Below are positions 1-8,262 of a DNA stretch of 64,000 nucleotides, one piece after another (within the stretch, counting starts at the first letter, position 1; each line of letters opens with the position of its first letter). Position numbers and translations under genes: made by a program. Location: the NCBI GenBank assembly GCA_029339505.1, contig JAQISU010000070.1, forward strand, positions 1 to 64,000, read 5' to 3'. The stretch is from Unio delphinus (lineage: Eukaryota > Mollusca > Bivalvia > Unionida > Unionidae). Below the pieces are notes generated by a model. The model ran no database searches and was not told the origin of the DNA. It was given only the letters and a program-made list of their open reading frames with translations.

Positions 1-324
1 CACTACAACCATGATAAACCCGTAAGCGTCTACGTGGTGAACTCACGATTGCCTGTTTACCGCGCGTGGTACGGAGATTGTCTCGGCAATACCGTCGCGG
101 TGTTATTTACAAGAATAGCCCCAAAAGTGGCGCCGTTAGCTAAACAATTATCAATGAAAGCCATTGATATTATTCGTGATAAGGGAATCAGCGCTGTTGG
201 AAATCTTGCCGGAAGGGCTGCTTCGGTGACTTCGTCGCCATTGACGGCTTCGCCGGTAACAGATAGCGCTATCACGAACGCGATAGCAGGAAGTGGTTTG
301 AAACGAAAACAAAAACGACGATGA
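1..324 (+). CDS. Small basic virion protein, 5'-truncated by window edge
   Basis: This is an open frame entering from the left edge; the complete form in copies 2-4 is 110 aa and starts nine bases further upstream. The middle is hydrophobic and helical (about residues 28-70 of the full form: LGNTVAVLFTRIAPKVAPL and following), then comes a Ser/Thr/Ala-rich stretch and a strongly basic C-terminus, KRKQKRR. It lies 43 bp upstream of the capsid gene on the same strand. Small proteins with an amphipathic core and a basic tail are common next to capsid genes of adenovirus- and Polinton-like viruses, where they act as minor capsid or core proteins. That role is inferred here from size, composition and position, not from a recognised domain. 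The frame is intact in all copies. Confidence 0.6.
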   Translation, partial: HYNHDKPVSVYVVNSRLPVYRAWYGDCLGNTVAVLFTRIAPKVAPLAKQLSMKAIDIIRDKGISAVGNLAGRAASVTSSPLTASPVTDSAITNAIAGSGLKRKQKRR

Positions 325-340
325 TTACAAAGAGTTTCAC

Positions 341-354
341 AATTGAAAACACTA
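341..354 (+). promoter_or_regulatory. Shared 14-bp upstream motif before the capsid gene
   Basis: AATTGAAAACACTA lies 13 bp upstream of the capsid ATG. The identical 14-mer occurs on the minus strand upstream of the copy-4 membrane-protein gene (62145-62158) and inside the non-coding block (7321-7334, minus). A near match precedes the 110-aa gene at 10431 onwards. Recurrence in front of virion-type genes suggests a viral late promoter element. This is inference; no transcription data can be seen. Confidence 0.45.
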
Positions 355-367
355 GTATGTTAATATA

Positions 368-1797
368 ATGTTTAAACGAACAGCTGATCCCGCGCTTGAT
401 ATGGATGCCCCAGTGCGCAAAGACGATTCCGTCCGTGATTATCAATACTATTCCTATCATGCAATACAACCCGACCTACGATCGCGAATTGAACTTCAAG
501 TTCAAGATACCAGTAAATACTTTTTGCCATGTGAAGCATTTATTGAAATCGAGGAAAAACTCGTAACAAATGATGCAGCTGATACTCCATATGCAGTTGA
601 CCAATATATCCGAGTTGGTTTTGTTAATAATGGCATCATGGCGTTATTTGAAAGTGCAAGATATCTCATTGATGAAAAAGAAATTGAATCAACAGACCGT
701 GAAGTTGATGTTGCATCAACAATAATCAGACTAGCAAGATATTCTGATGATTATACAAGATCGGCTGGTCCGTCTATGATGTTCGCAAAAGATATTACCG
801 ATAACGCTGACCACCTTCAATAGAGTAAAGTGTTAACAGCAAGAGATAATGCAGAAGCCGATCAACAAGAAGCAGCTAATCCAGAACGTCGAGCTAGACC
901 CGGAGCTGCGTTTGATATTCTCGGAGACGTTAATGATAATTTCAATTTAGGATTTGCAACACGAAAACTAGCATTGCAAGGACAGCAGCAAAAATATTTT
1001 TCATGTGCAATTCCACTCCATCACATATTTGGATTCTGCAGAAATGTCAGAAAAGTCATCTATGGAGCCAAACACACAATTGAGTTAGTGCGAAAAGGCA
1101 ATGACAACGATGCAATTTGCCGTACTGGTGCCGCTGATGGTAAAGTTGTTTTAACTAAATCAGCATTGTGGATGCCAGTAATGACCCCATCAATCGCCAC
1201 AGAAGAGCGGCTACTCTCATTTATGGACATAGGTGGCAAATCATTGATAAGTTGTCTAACAACAACAACTGATGCCAAAGAGGATAATGTTGCTGATACA
1301 TTTACATGGCACCTGGCATCAAAACAGGGCGTTTCAGCTCCACGTCATATATTTATAGCGCTGCAGAATCGGAATCGATTAGGCTCCCAAGAACACAGTC
1401 ATATGATATTTGATCGATCAGGAGTACGTGAGGTTTCACTGAGAATAAATGGACAACAAGAAACATCTGAGGATATACAGCTTGATTACGACACTAACCA
1501 TATAGCACGTGTGTATCATCAGATGCTGTCATATATGGGTCGTGATCAAAATGTTGATACTGGTTTACAAATATCGCAACTTGATTTTAAAAAAAACTAT
1601 ATCCGATTTATTACTTTTTGCTGGAACATCTTGATTTAACAAGGCAATCCGTCTTTGACATACATTTTAGGGCTCGTATAGCCCCTGGTGGTGTTAATTA
1701 TAGAGCGGTTGCTGTCATTCTCAGCGACAAATCAATGTTGTTAGAAAGGGCTGGCGGACGAATGAGAATTGTTGATGCACCAGTGGAAAATATGTAA
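368..1797 (+). pseudogene. Double jelly-roll major capsid protein, broken
   Basis: The locus encodes a major capsid protein of the kind found in Polinton/adintovirus-like viruses. The first open stretch (368-823, 151 aa) holds an N-terminal strand-rich region (SRIELQVQDTSKYFLPCEAF). The same frame continues after one in-frame TAG at 821-823 into a 249-codon stretch with IPLHHIFGFCRNVRKVIYG and AKHTIELVRKGNDNDAI, followed by a region containing TKSALWMPV. A T/A homopolymer near 1586 then shifts the frame. The C-terminal part (RAVAVILSDKSMLLERAGG) is read in another frame to a TAA at 1795-1797. The assignment rests on family resemblance recognised by eye. The TAG is present in all four copies, and every copy covering the homopolymer is shifted there. 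In vivo this locus probably makes no full-length capsid protein. Confidence 0.8.
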
Positions 1798-1845
1798 ACG
1801 ATTCACAATTAGATCAAATGAAAGCATAAATAGTTTTACAATAAA

Positions 1846-2036
1846 ATGCCATATAGTGTTGTTATGTCAAGCTGACTGATGGTCAGGTCAAGAAATTACG
1901 ATCAAAATCCGCTAAAGAATGTGGAACAACAATAACGTTAAAACCAGCGCAGATGTCCGGTGGTACACATAAAATATCATTGACGGATCGTCAAATAAAA
2001 CATTTGAATGATGCGCTAAAGCAGCAGAGAGGGTGA
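1846..2036 (+). pseudogene. 63-aa basic virion-type protein, frameshifted in copy 1
   Basis: In copies 2-4 this is an intact 63-codon frame; in copy 1 one base is missing near 1868, so the frame stops after nine codons. The intact protein has two short related segments, VKLTDGQVKKLRSKSAKE and ISLTDRQIKHLNDALKQQ, joined by a TITLKP-type strand. A similar Leu-Thr-x-x-Gln segment followed by a beta-like stretch is visible upstream of the small virion protein at the right edge of the window (after 63905 on the minus strand), so the two may be related minor virion proteins. It is the last plus-strand gene before the convergent polymerase locus. Confidence 0.55.
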
Positions 2037-2394
2037 ACAGACCAACTTTTACAAGCCTCAATTTAGCAAACTGAGACATTCTCGAAATTGCTTAATAGGC
2101 GTCAATTTAGTAAACTGAGGCTTCCTTGAAAATACTTAATTAAATTTTTCAGTAAAAAAAAATTAAATTAAAGAAAAACGACGCCTTTTTTTATTGTTGT
2201 CACCATCTCCTTGCTGCATAGATTTTTCACGATGAGGTGAGAATGTGGACTACGTCTGATTTGGTCTGAGGCTTCCTCGAAGGGTAAAACAAAGACGCCA
2301 TTATCGTTGGCGTTCACCCTCGTTGCTGCGTTGAAAATCTTCGATTGGAAATCCTTCGGATTTCACTAACAAGTTTTTTCACGATGAAAATCAT
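2037..2394. terminator. Convergent intergenic region with hairpins and A-tract motif
   Basis: This 358-bp gap separates the plus-strand capsid cluster from the minus-strand polymerase locus. It has two imperfect palindromes built on CTCAATTT/AAACTGAG (about 2066-2084 and 2103-2122), then TTTCAGT followed by nine A and TTA at 2148-2166. The same TTTCAGT-A tract-TTA occurs at 8958 in the other plus/minus convergent gap of the unit, so it may mark transcript 3' ends. No open frame in the gap looks real. The termination role is inference. Confidence 0.35.
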
Positions 2395-4263
2395 TTATGA
2401 TTTCACAAACAGACTAATTTGCAGAACTTCACCTCGCAGATCAATCAAATTGTTAGATTGGTCAGTGAGTTTGAAATTAATTCTCGTTAAAGAATCATTA
2501 TGACATCGCATAAAGACTGGATTAGTTGGGTCTTCAATTATTAGAAATCCTGGAGGAGCCGTTGGTGCAAATGAATATAAAATATATCCCTGCTGAGCTT
2601 GATTTGATTGCTCAAGATTTTTTTGATAGCTGCCTTCGATAACATCACATACCAAATTTAACGCTATCACCGAGGATATATTCACGTTGAACGGAGCGAT
2701 CTGTCTCCCATCACCATCTGGGTTGTGGTTATATTTGAGGATTGTTATTTGTTGTCGTGATATTTTTTTCCAATCATTGTGGATTTTTTTGAACCCAATA
2801 TCGATGGCATTACTGAGAGACTTTTTTAATTCGTCGGGTTTATACCCAGGAATTTTAATTGTTGGGATATCTTCTACGCTGTCTCCGGGTTTTCCCCATA
2901 TTGGCAATAATAGACTAAATTTGACTATCCAAACAATTGTATCCGTGATGGTTAATCCCTGCGAGGAATGTATCGTCGTTACATAACCCAGTGTCCATGG
3001 CAATTTATCAGCACGCAATGCGTCTTCGACAAAACTGATATCAACCAGCACAATATCATTTAACACTAGTGTTTGTCTTTCGGGTCCTGACGAAGTCACA
3101 CGTCCTGGAATTTCAACTTCAATATTCTGTCGCCGTGTATCACAGGGTCTATAACACAGCGGCACTGGGCGCGTTGGGAATTTTTCTTTCTGAAGCTCAA
3201 ACAACTTTTTCTGAAGTGTGTCTCTGACTATCTTTCTACTTGCTACTACAAAATCATTTGGTCTCCATGCTTCCCAAAATTCCTCCATGGAAGTTTCAGG
3301 AATTATTTCTCTGATTATTTCACATTGAAATCTATCCGGTTGTAATCTAATTAATTTCTTGACCTCGCGTAATTGTTCATCAAGTGCTCTATAGTCGGTA
3401 TCAATTTCTTCATAATAGCCAACAAACCCTTTTAACCAATCATGTGGACCCGCGCCGAAAAAGGGTGGTGGTTGGCCATGATCTCCACACATTATTACCG
3501 CTGTATTCTTTTGCAGCAGCCAATCAAGAAACATTTTTAATTCGTCTAACGAAACCGTACATATCTCATCCCAAATAACCGCGCGGATGAATTTTTCACC
3601 CATTCGTTCAGGGGTCCATTTGTCGCCGTTGTATCGAAAAAAACTGAAATTAGTGCAAGCTTCAACGTTTCGTTGTTTTATCTCTCGCGCTAATCTATGG
3701 GTCAGTGTCAGCACAATCATGTTTGTAAAATCCGTAGGATTTTCCCCACGATATAATTCAATCCTCAGAGTCGTTTTTCCTGACCCGCCACAGCCGTTTA
3801 AATAAACTGTTTTATATCTACAAATTGGATCGGATATCGGTGGTGCATTAAAACGCTCTGATAAATTATCACCGTGTAAGTAATTATTTTTAATTTCAAC
3901 GTCTGCTGATTCAGAATAATCACGCAGCATTTCTTTTTTAATTCTCCATGATCCCCAACTTTCATCCGAATTAGTGAATTCAGCAACTGCGCAACTGTAC
4001 TTGCTGTTAATGTAAAATGAATCAACGGCAACTCTAACCACAGTGTCAGGAAATCTATTTATCATTGAAAATAAATTAATACAAGCATAACCCAGCATCG
4101 ACGACCTCAAATGTGTATACAGAGAACTGTGTCCATCGTTGTAAGTAACAATTGTACCCAATTTTGTTCCATCGGACAAGAAAGCATCCTTACAATCAAC
4201 ATATATGTTTTTAGATACTGCATCCGCGATTACAAAGTCATATTCGGTGCTATCTATAATCAA
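2395..4263 (-). CDS. Chimeric ORF: PolB palm end + SF1 helicase fused to virion-gene C-terminus
   Basis: This is a 622-codon open frame. Residues about 75-84 (RVAVDSFYI) fit motif C of a family B polymerase palm. Residues 157-165 are a Walker A (GCGGSGKTT), 229-234 a Walker B (VIWDEI), 258-266 SF1 motif III (MCGDHGQPP) and 429-438 a motif V-like TTIHSSQGLT. From residue 451 on, the protein is the C-terminal part of the 437-aa virion-type gene that stands whole at 60349-61662; the join falls at 2911/2912. The helicase sequence beyond the join, where SF1 motif VI would lie, is missing. The first codon of this stretch is TTG; the same frame is open further up to a TGA at 4405-4407, so it is the distal part of the split polymerase-helicase locus and has no clear start of its own. 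Whether any protein is made is unknown. Confidence 0.75.
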   Translation of the reverse strand: MIIDSTEYDFVIADAVSKNIYVDCKDAFLSDGTKLGTIVTYNDGHSSLYTHLRSSMLGYACINLFSMINRFPDTVVRVAVDSFYINSKYSCAVAEFTNSDESWGSWRIKKEMLRDYSESADVEIKNNYLHGDNLSERFNAPPISDPICRYKTVYLNGCGGSGKTTLRIELYRGENPTDFTNMIVLTLTHRLAREIKQRNVEACTNFSFFRYNGDKWTPERMGEKFIRAVIWDEICTVSLDELKMFLDWLLQKNTAVIMCGDHGQPPPFFGAGPHDWLKGFVGYYEEIDTDYRALDEQLREVKKLIRLQPDRFQCEIIREIIPETSMEEFWEAWRPNDFVVASRKIVRDTLQKKLFELQKEKFPTRPVPLCYRPCDTRRQNIEVEIPGRVTSSGPERQTLVLNDIVLVDISFVEDALRADKLPWTLGYVTTIHSSQGLTITDTIVWIVKFSLLLPIWGKPGDSVEDIPTIKIPGYKPDELKKSLSNAIDIGFKKIHNDWKKISRQQITILKYNHNPDGDGRQIAPFNVNISSVIALNLVCDVIEGSYQKNLEQSNQAQQGYILYSFAPTAPPGFLIIEDPTNPVFMRCHNDSLTRINFKLTDQSNNLIDLRGEVLQISLFVKS

Positions 4264-4404
4264 CCGTGAAGAATATCTTTTGTAGTCACATTTTTTCCCT
4301 CCCTGAGTGAATTTTCCAATTATTCTTCTGCCGAGATCTTTTGCTTCGTTGTTTCGTTGATTAAATACCAGTTTGGACCACTCAATGATATATTTTCCTC
4401 GGCA

Positions 4405-4956
4405 TCAATATGTCAATATGTCAATTATACTATCAAGACGTTCCGGTGTTGGTAACCAGACATTGGTTTGTTTACGATATAATATAATTGCTTCACTGAC
4501 CGTCAGCGAAATTAACATTTTTGTATCAATCATAAATCGTAATAACGCTATTGGCAGCCACTTCTTTTCAGACATGTGTCTACCAATCCAAATATAACAA
4601 CAGCGATGAAGTCCTGCTGCGAACTCAAATGATACTACACGAGCGAATCCAGTTAAATCAAAATCAGGCAGCGGCCCATTAATTGCAACACGAGTCATTT
4701 CATGTACGTGGTGTCCAAATCGTTTAAAATAATCAGTACACTCTCCATAACCAAGAAAACTCGCTGGATAACAAGCAACCATATCAACTGAAATGATATT
4801 ATCACGGTCGTATTTGTTATTCCATAAACCGCTATGATTAAATTCTAAACAACTAGCCTCAATGTCTGGCAAGAATTCTACGCGTATTGGTTTCCATGCG
4901 TTTTTTATTCTAGCAAAATGAGCTGAAACCGACGGGATTGTAAAACAGTTTGTCAA
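4405..4956 (-). pseudogene. Family B DNA polymerase fragment (motif A region)
   Basis: This is a 183-codon stretch in the same frame as the helicase ORF downstream and the 212-codon ORF upstream, separated from them by TGA (4405-4407) and TAA (4960-4962). It begins with a TTG codon. Residues 54-67 (IISVDMVACYPASF) match PolB motif A (Asp, two residues, small residue, x, Tyr-Pro). The stretch between the TGA and 4263 includes LGRRIIGKFTQGGKK, where the finger/motif B region would fall. The most economical reading is that the three frames are one former polymerase-helicase gene split by two nonsense codons. Assignment to PolB rests on motif order (A here, C then helicase downstream), not on a database match. 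Confidence 0.65.
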
Positions 4957-4959
4957 AAA

Positions 4960-5598
4960 TTATTCATCACTGGTGGCTTCGCCACTGTTGTTGGCTTCGC
5001 CACTGGCTACTCCGTCTCTCACCGTTAAAAACCAACTAGCTGTTTTTTTCATTATGTTGTGAAATGCTTCAGTGCGGTATAATTCACTGTTTGGTCTTAC
5101 AAACTGATCCAACGTATCCGTGTCGTTTTCAGTGCTGCAAAGTAACCACACGGACACTGGGTCGTTTTTACTCAAATGCGCAATATCATCGAATAGTTTC
5201 TCTTCAACGAGAAAACCATCCCTGGAGAAATCTTCTCCCAAGAATTCCGTGGGTATATACTTTATTGTTCTGTTTCGTGGAAATATTGTGACCGCGGACG
5301 TCCATGCGTGTTCATTATGATCAAAAATTTTAATTGGGGCTCCATTTTTGTTATATTTCGGTTCATATAAAACTTCTCCGGTTATCGTTGTAACGGTTAT
5401 TGGAAATCTCAGCGACGTTTCTAATTTTGCTATATAGCTAATAGTTGCTCCGCGCTCTTTGACTGTTAAACTCCATTGAGCTATTTTGCTACGCCGTAGA
5501 TCGGTAAGTTTATTCCCTCGGGATGCATTTGTAAAATGTTCTGTTATTCGTGCTGCTACGCAATTCAGCGACAAAGTCGCCGGCGACGACTGTTTCAT
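4960..5598 (-). pseudogene. N-terminal part of the polymerase-helicase locus
   Basis: This 212-codon frame starts with an ATG and ends at the TAA (4960-4962) directly before the polymerase fragment, in the same reading frame. I recognise no catalytic motif; it should be the N-terminal domain of the split polymerase-helicase protein. Its last 15 residues (ASGEANNSGEATSDE) come from a short DNA duplication of a GGCTTCGCCACTG unit. The TAA is present in copies 1-3. A separate gene is possible, but the shared frame and 3-bp spacing argue for one former gene. Confidence 0.5.
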
Positions 5599-5630
5599 TT
5601 TCGCTAGTTTTCATATATCAGGTTTTTCAT

Positions 5631-6088
5631 TTAATCGATATATCCCATACACGATGACGTTTCAGGATATGCTCGTTCATAGTATGGTTTGTCAATTCCA
5701 GTTAACAGACCCGGCTTAGAATCATGGCTAACAACGACTGTTTTCTTGTCTTTGAGAATCGGTTCAAATTTGTCTCGTATAATCCAACCTCCTGATTCTA
5801 CACGGATAATGAATTTCACTCTAAAAAAATACTTTTGTTGCCAAGTTGTGATAACATCATGGCTGCGTTGCTGTCGTTCATGGTGGCATCAACAACGCCA
5901 TCAATTCGAAATGCTGACCAGCTATGAGATGCACCGTCGCGCTTGAATTCATTAATACAATCGCGAATTTTATTTATCAGGGCTCTATCCGTTATTGCCC
6001 GTTTTGGCACATCTTTGAGGGTTCTATCGAGATTGAATTTAACATTTTTGAAAGGCTTAATTGCTGATAATCTCTCGAACTACTCCAT
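5631..6088 (-). pseudogene. Small minus-strand gene upstream of the polymerase, broken
   Basis: An ATG at 6086-6088 is followed two codons later by TAG (6080-6082); the frame then stays open to 5816 (HSWSAFRIDGVVDATMND). A second frame, overlapping by four bases, runs to 5631 (FIIRVESGGWIIRDKFEP). The layout suggests one former gene of about 150 codons carrying a nonsense codon and a frameshift, or two overlapping genes. It lies just upstream of the polymerase locus on the same strand and is divergent from the zinc-ribbon gene. I do not recognise the family. Confidence 0.4.
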
Positions 6089-6130
6089 GTTATAATTAAA
6101 ACAAGTATTTAAATAGAAAAATATAGTATA
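6089..6130. promoter_or_regulatory. Divergent intergenic region, candidate early promoter
   Basis: This 42-bp, almost pure A/T gap lies between the minus-strand gene starting at 6088 and the plus-strand zinc-ribbon gene starting at 6131. It contains TATTTAAATA and TATAGTATA. Because both genes must start here, it is the likely bidirectional promoter for the replication-side genes; this is inferred from layout only. Confidence 0.35.
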
Positions 6131-6442
6131 ATGAATCACTGCAAGTGGCTTATGATTGGATCAGCGACCCCGTGTAATAAATCATGTAGAGGCGAATTCT
6201 GTGGGTATCATTTACAAAGCGTTCGGAGGGGGAGTGTTGGCCCTCTCCCATGCCTCTGATGTGGGGTGGGCGTTCGTGGAAAATCACAATTATGTCTCAG
6301 TTGTGGCGGCAAACGATACAGAGAACTAAAACGCTACTATGACAAACGAATTAATGAACCGTTCAATGACAAAATCATCAAAACCCCTCAAGACTACATT
6401 GATAGACTTATAATTAAAGCAGATAATAAATTAGATAAGTAG
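6131..6442 (+). pseudogene. Cys-rich zinc-ribbon protein with in-frame TGA
   Basis: This is a 104-codon frame from ATG to TAG, interrupted by one in-frame TGA at 6257-6259. The N-terminal part is Cys/His rich (MNHCKWLMIG, then CNKSCRGEFCGYH). After the TGA comes CGVGVRGKSQLCLSCGGKR, so Cys pairs of a zinc ribbon lie on both sides of the stop. The downstream part keeps frame and ends with a charged helical tail. The function is probably nucleic-acid or protein binding through zinc. The TGA occurs in all three copies that cover it. A nonsense mutation is the simplest reading; selenocysteine is discussed among the rejected ideas. Confidence 0.55.
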
Positions 6443-6455
6443 TATTATTATACAA

Positions 6456-6925
6456 ATGAGCCAAGATTTCAGACCCCATCCAGTGCTTGTTAATTATGAT
6501 GGTGATGGTGTTGTCAGGCACCGCAGACTAAAGAGGTTGGATTTCTGAATAATATGGGATATTTGCTGTTCAGTGTTAGAAATAAAACATATCTCTGTCA
6601 TAGAATTTTTTTTGAATGTCATAACGGATTGATTAAAGATGGCTTTGTGATCGATCACATTGATGGATTCCCTCAAAATAACAAATTGGATAATTTACGA
6701 GTTGTTACTCAGCACCAGAATACAAAATTAAGCAGGACTGGAACATGTAAGTCAGTTGGAAAGAGACCCGTAAAGTCATTTGATTTAGAAAATAACAAAG
6801 AAACAATATTTCAATCAATGAATGCGGCTGGAAAATATTTCGATATTTGTTGGCCTTCAATACGATTTGTTGCAGAAGGATTTTGTCAAACAGCTCTCTC
6901 AAAAAAAAAACAGGTCACAGGATAA
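6456..6925 (+). pseudogene. HNH homing-type endonuclease, frameshifted
   Basis: The ATG is 13 bp after the zinc-ribbon gene. The first frame stops after 30 codons at TGA (6546-6548). The main domain lies in another frame (ATG at 6554, 123 aa): CHRIFFECHNGLI, then the HNH core VIDHIDGFPQNNKLDNLRVV with following QHQN, and then a NUMOD1-like segment (KSFDLENNKETIFQSMNAA). HNH enzymes of this type cut DNA and often behave as freestanding homing endonucleases in viral genomes. The same frameshift occurs in all three copies. Translation of the 123-codon part from the internal ATG cannot be excluded and would still contain the whole HNH core. Confidence 0.75.
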
Positions 6926-7313
6926 AATTTTCATATATCAAGGGAGATAAATCCTTCATGGATAAGTCCGCCAACCACTCATAACACTCTACTCACTAAG
7001 TTCCCTAGTATTATGACCGTCAAGGTATTTGTCGTCTGCTATTCTCACAGGTAGAGAGAGAGAGAGGTATAATTGTGTGCGCGCCCACGTGACTGTAATG
7101 GAGTACACTTGATTGTGAGTTTCGGTAGAGTTAGTTAAATAAATAAAACTTTTAACACTTTTTATTGTCGCATGGCTAAAACTGCGTCATTTAAACAGTT
7201 GTATTTATTTTTTTATAAACCCTTAGACCATCTACATTCAGCTATTACACTTTCAGTACAACGTTCTTTATAATCCAACGCGTTACCTATGTTCGCTCAG
7301 CCGGAACGAGAAT

Positions 7314-7335
7314 GAAACACTAGTGTTTTCAATTG
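7314..7335 (-). promoter_or_regulatory. Promoter-like motif within a palindrome
   Basis: On the minus strand this reads CAATTGAAAACACTAGTGTT: the exact 14-mer found before the capsid gene, extended to 17 identical bases (CAATTGAAAACACTAGT), and set in the palindrome AAACACTAGTGTTT. There is no intact gene downstream of it on the minus strand, so it may be a leftover promoter or part of a lost terminal repeat. Confidence 0.35.
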
Positions 7336-7798
7336 CAAAAACACCCCCCCCCCCGTTGGATTTTCCATTATTGAAGTAAGTGGGCGTGGTTAAAATCACT
7401 ATGTGAGAGTTGCAGTTATATTAATAATTCCTCTTTGTGACCTAATCGGTAACTACACGCAGTTTACTAGCAGCTATATTCTTTTGTTTAGATTTATTCA
7501 AATATTTGTCTCATTTAAATGTTGTGAAACAGCATTAATAAGTAATTCAAGGAAATAAAATAACACACCCGTGAATCCACGCCGCTGTATTAGTCACCTT
7601 ATATAGCATATGAAAGATATTAAGCTTGGGGCTTTCGAAAGTCGATCTGACCGATCAAAACTAACCCACGCCATTGACCCGGGCGTGTGGTTGTCTTTTG
7701 TCAATCATGCAACCGGGTTAATTTAATTGGGTTGCTTTTGATTAGTTGGATTGGCCGTAGAAAAATCCGCCCCGTCGTTTCATCTTTGTGCTGTCTTG

Positions 7799-8262
7799 TG
7801 CCGTCCCACATCATTACATCACAAATTCCATCATCGTTTCATTGAATATAATCCATCGTTAATTAAGTATATGTATGCCTACAATCTGCCACAACACTCG
7901 AGTGGAGATTATACGGCATTGTACGTCCTTAATTAAGTTAATTAGGTACATGTAGTGTGCCGTCCCACATCATTTACATCACAAATTCCATCATCGTTTC
8001 ATTGAATATAATCCATCCTTAATTAAGTATATGTATGCCTACAATCTGCCACAACACTCGAGTGGAGATATATACGGCATTGTACCGTCCATTAATTAAG
8101 TATATGTATGCCTAAAATCTGCCACAACACTCGAGTGGAGATATATACGGCATTGTACCGTCCATTAACTAAGTATATGTATGCCTAAAATCTGCCACAA
8201 CACTCGAGTGGAGATTATACGGCATTGTACATCCTTAATTAAGTTAATTAAGTACATGTAGT
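7799..8262. repeat. Minisatellite of about 73-165 bp units with CACTCGAGTG palindrome
   Basis: Four copies of a segment with TTAATTAAGTATATGTATG, then CTGCCACAACACTCGAGTGG and a GGCATTGTAC end. The first two are spaced by about 165 bp with an extra CCGTCCCACATCATT... leader; the last three are spaced by about 73 bp. Each contains the 10-bp palindrome CACTCGAGTG. The repeat is present in copies 1-3 with few changes. Confidence 0.8.

Noticed and set aside
57..275. 72-codon minus-strand frame over the small virion protein, and similar shadows in other copies
   Set aside because: It lies fully antisense to a better-supported gene and has no features of its own.
821..823. Viral-type programmed readthrough at the capsid TAG
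   Set aside because: The bases after the TAG do not resemble known leaky contexts and differ between copies, and the gene has a second lesion further on.
6257..6259. Selenocysteine at the zinc-ribbon TGA
   Set aside because: I could not see a SECIS element, and many other genes in the unit carry ordinary stops, so decay is simpler. It is kept only as a check.
7799..8262. CRISPR array
   Set aside because: There are only four units of uneven spacing, no unique spacers of constant length, no cas genes, and a eukaryotic context.
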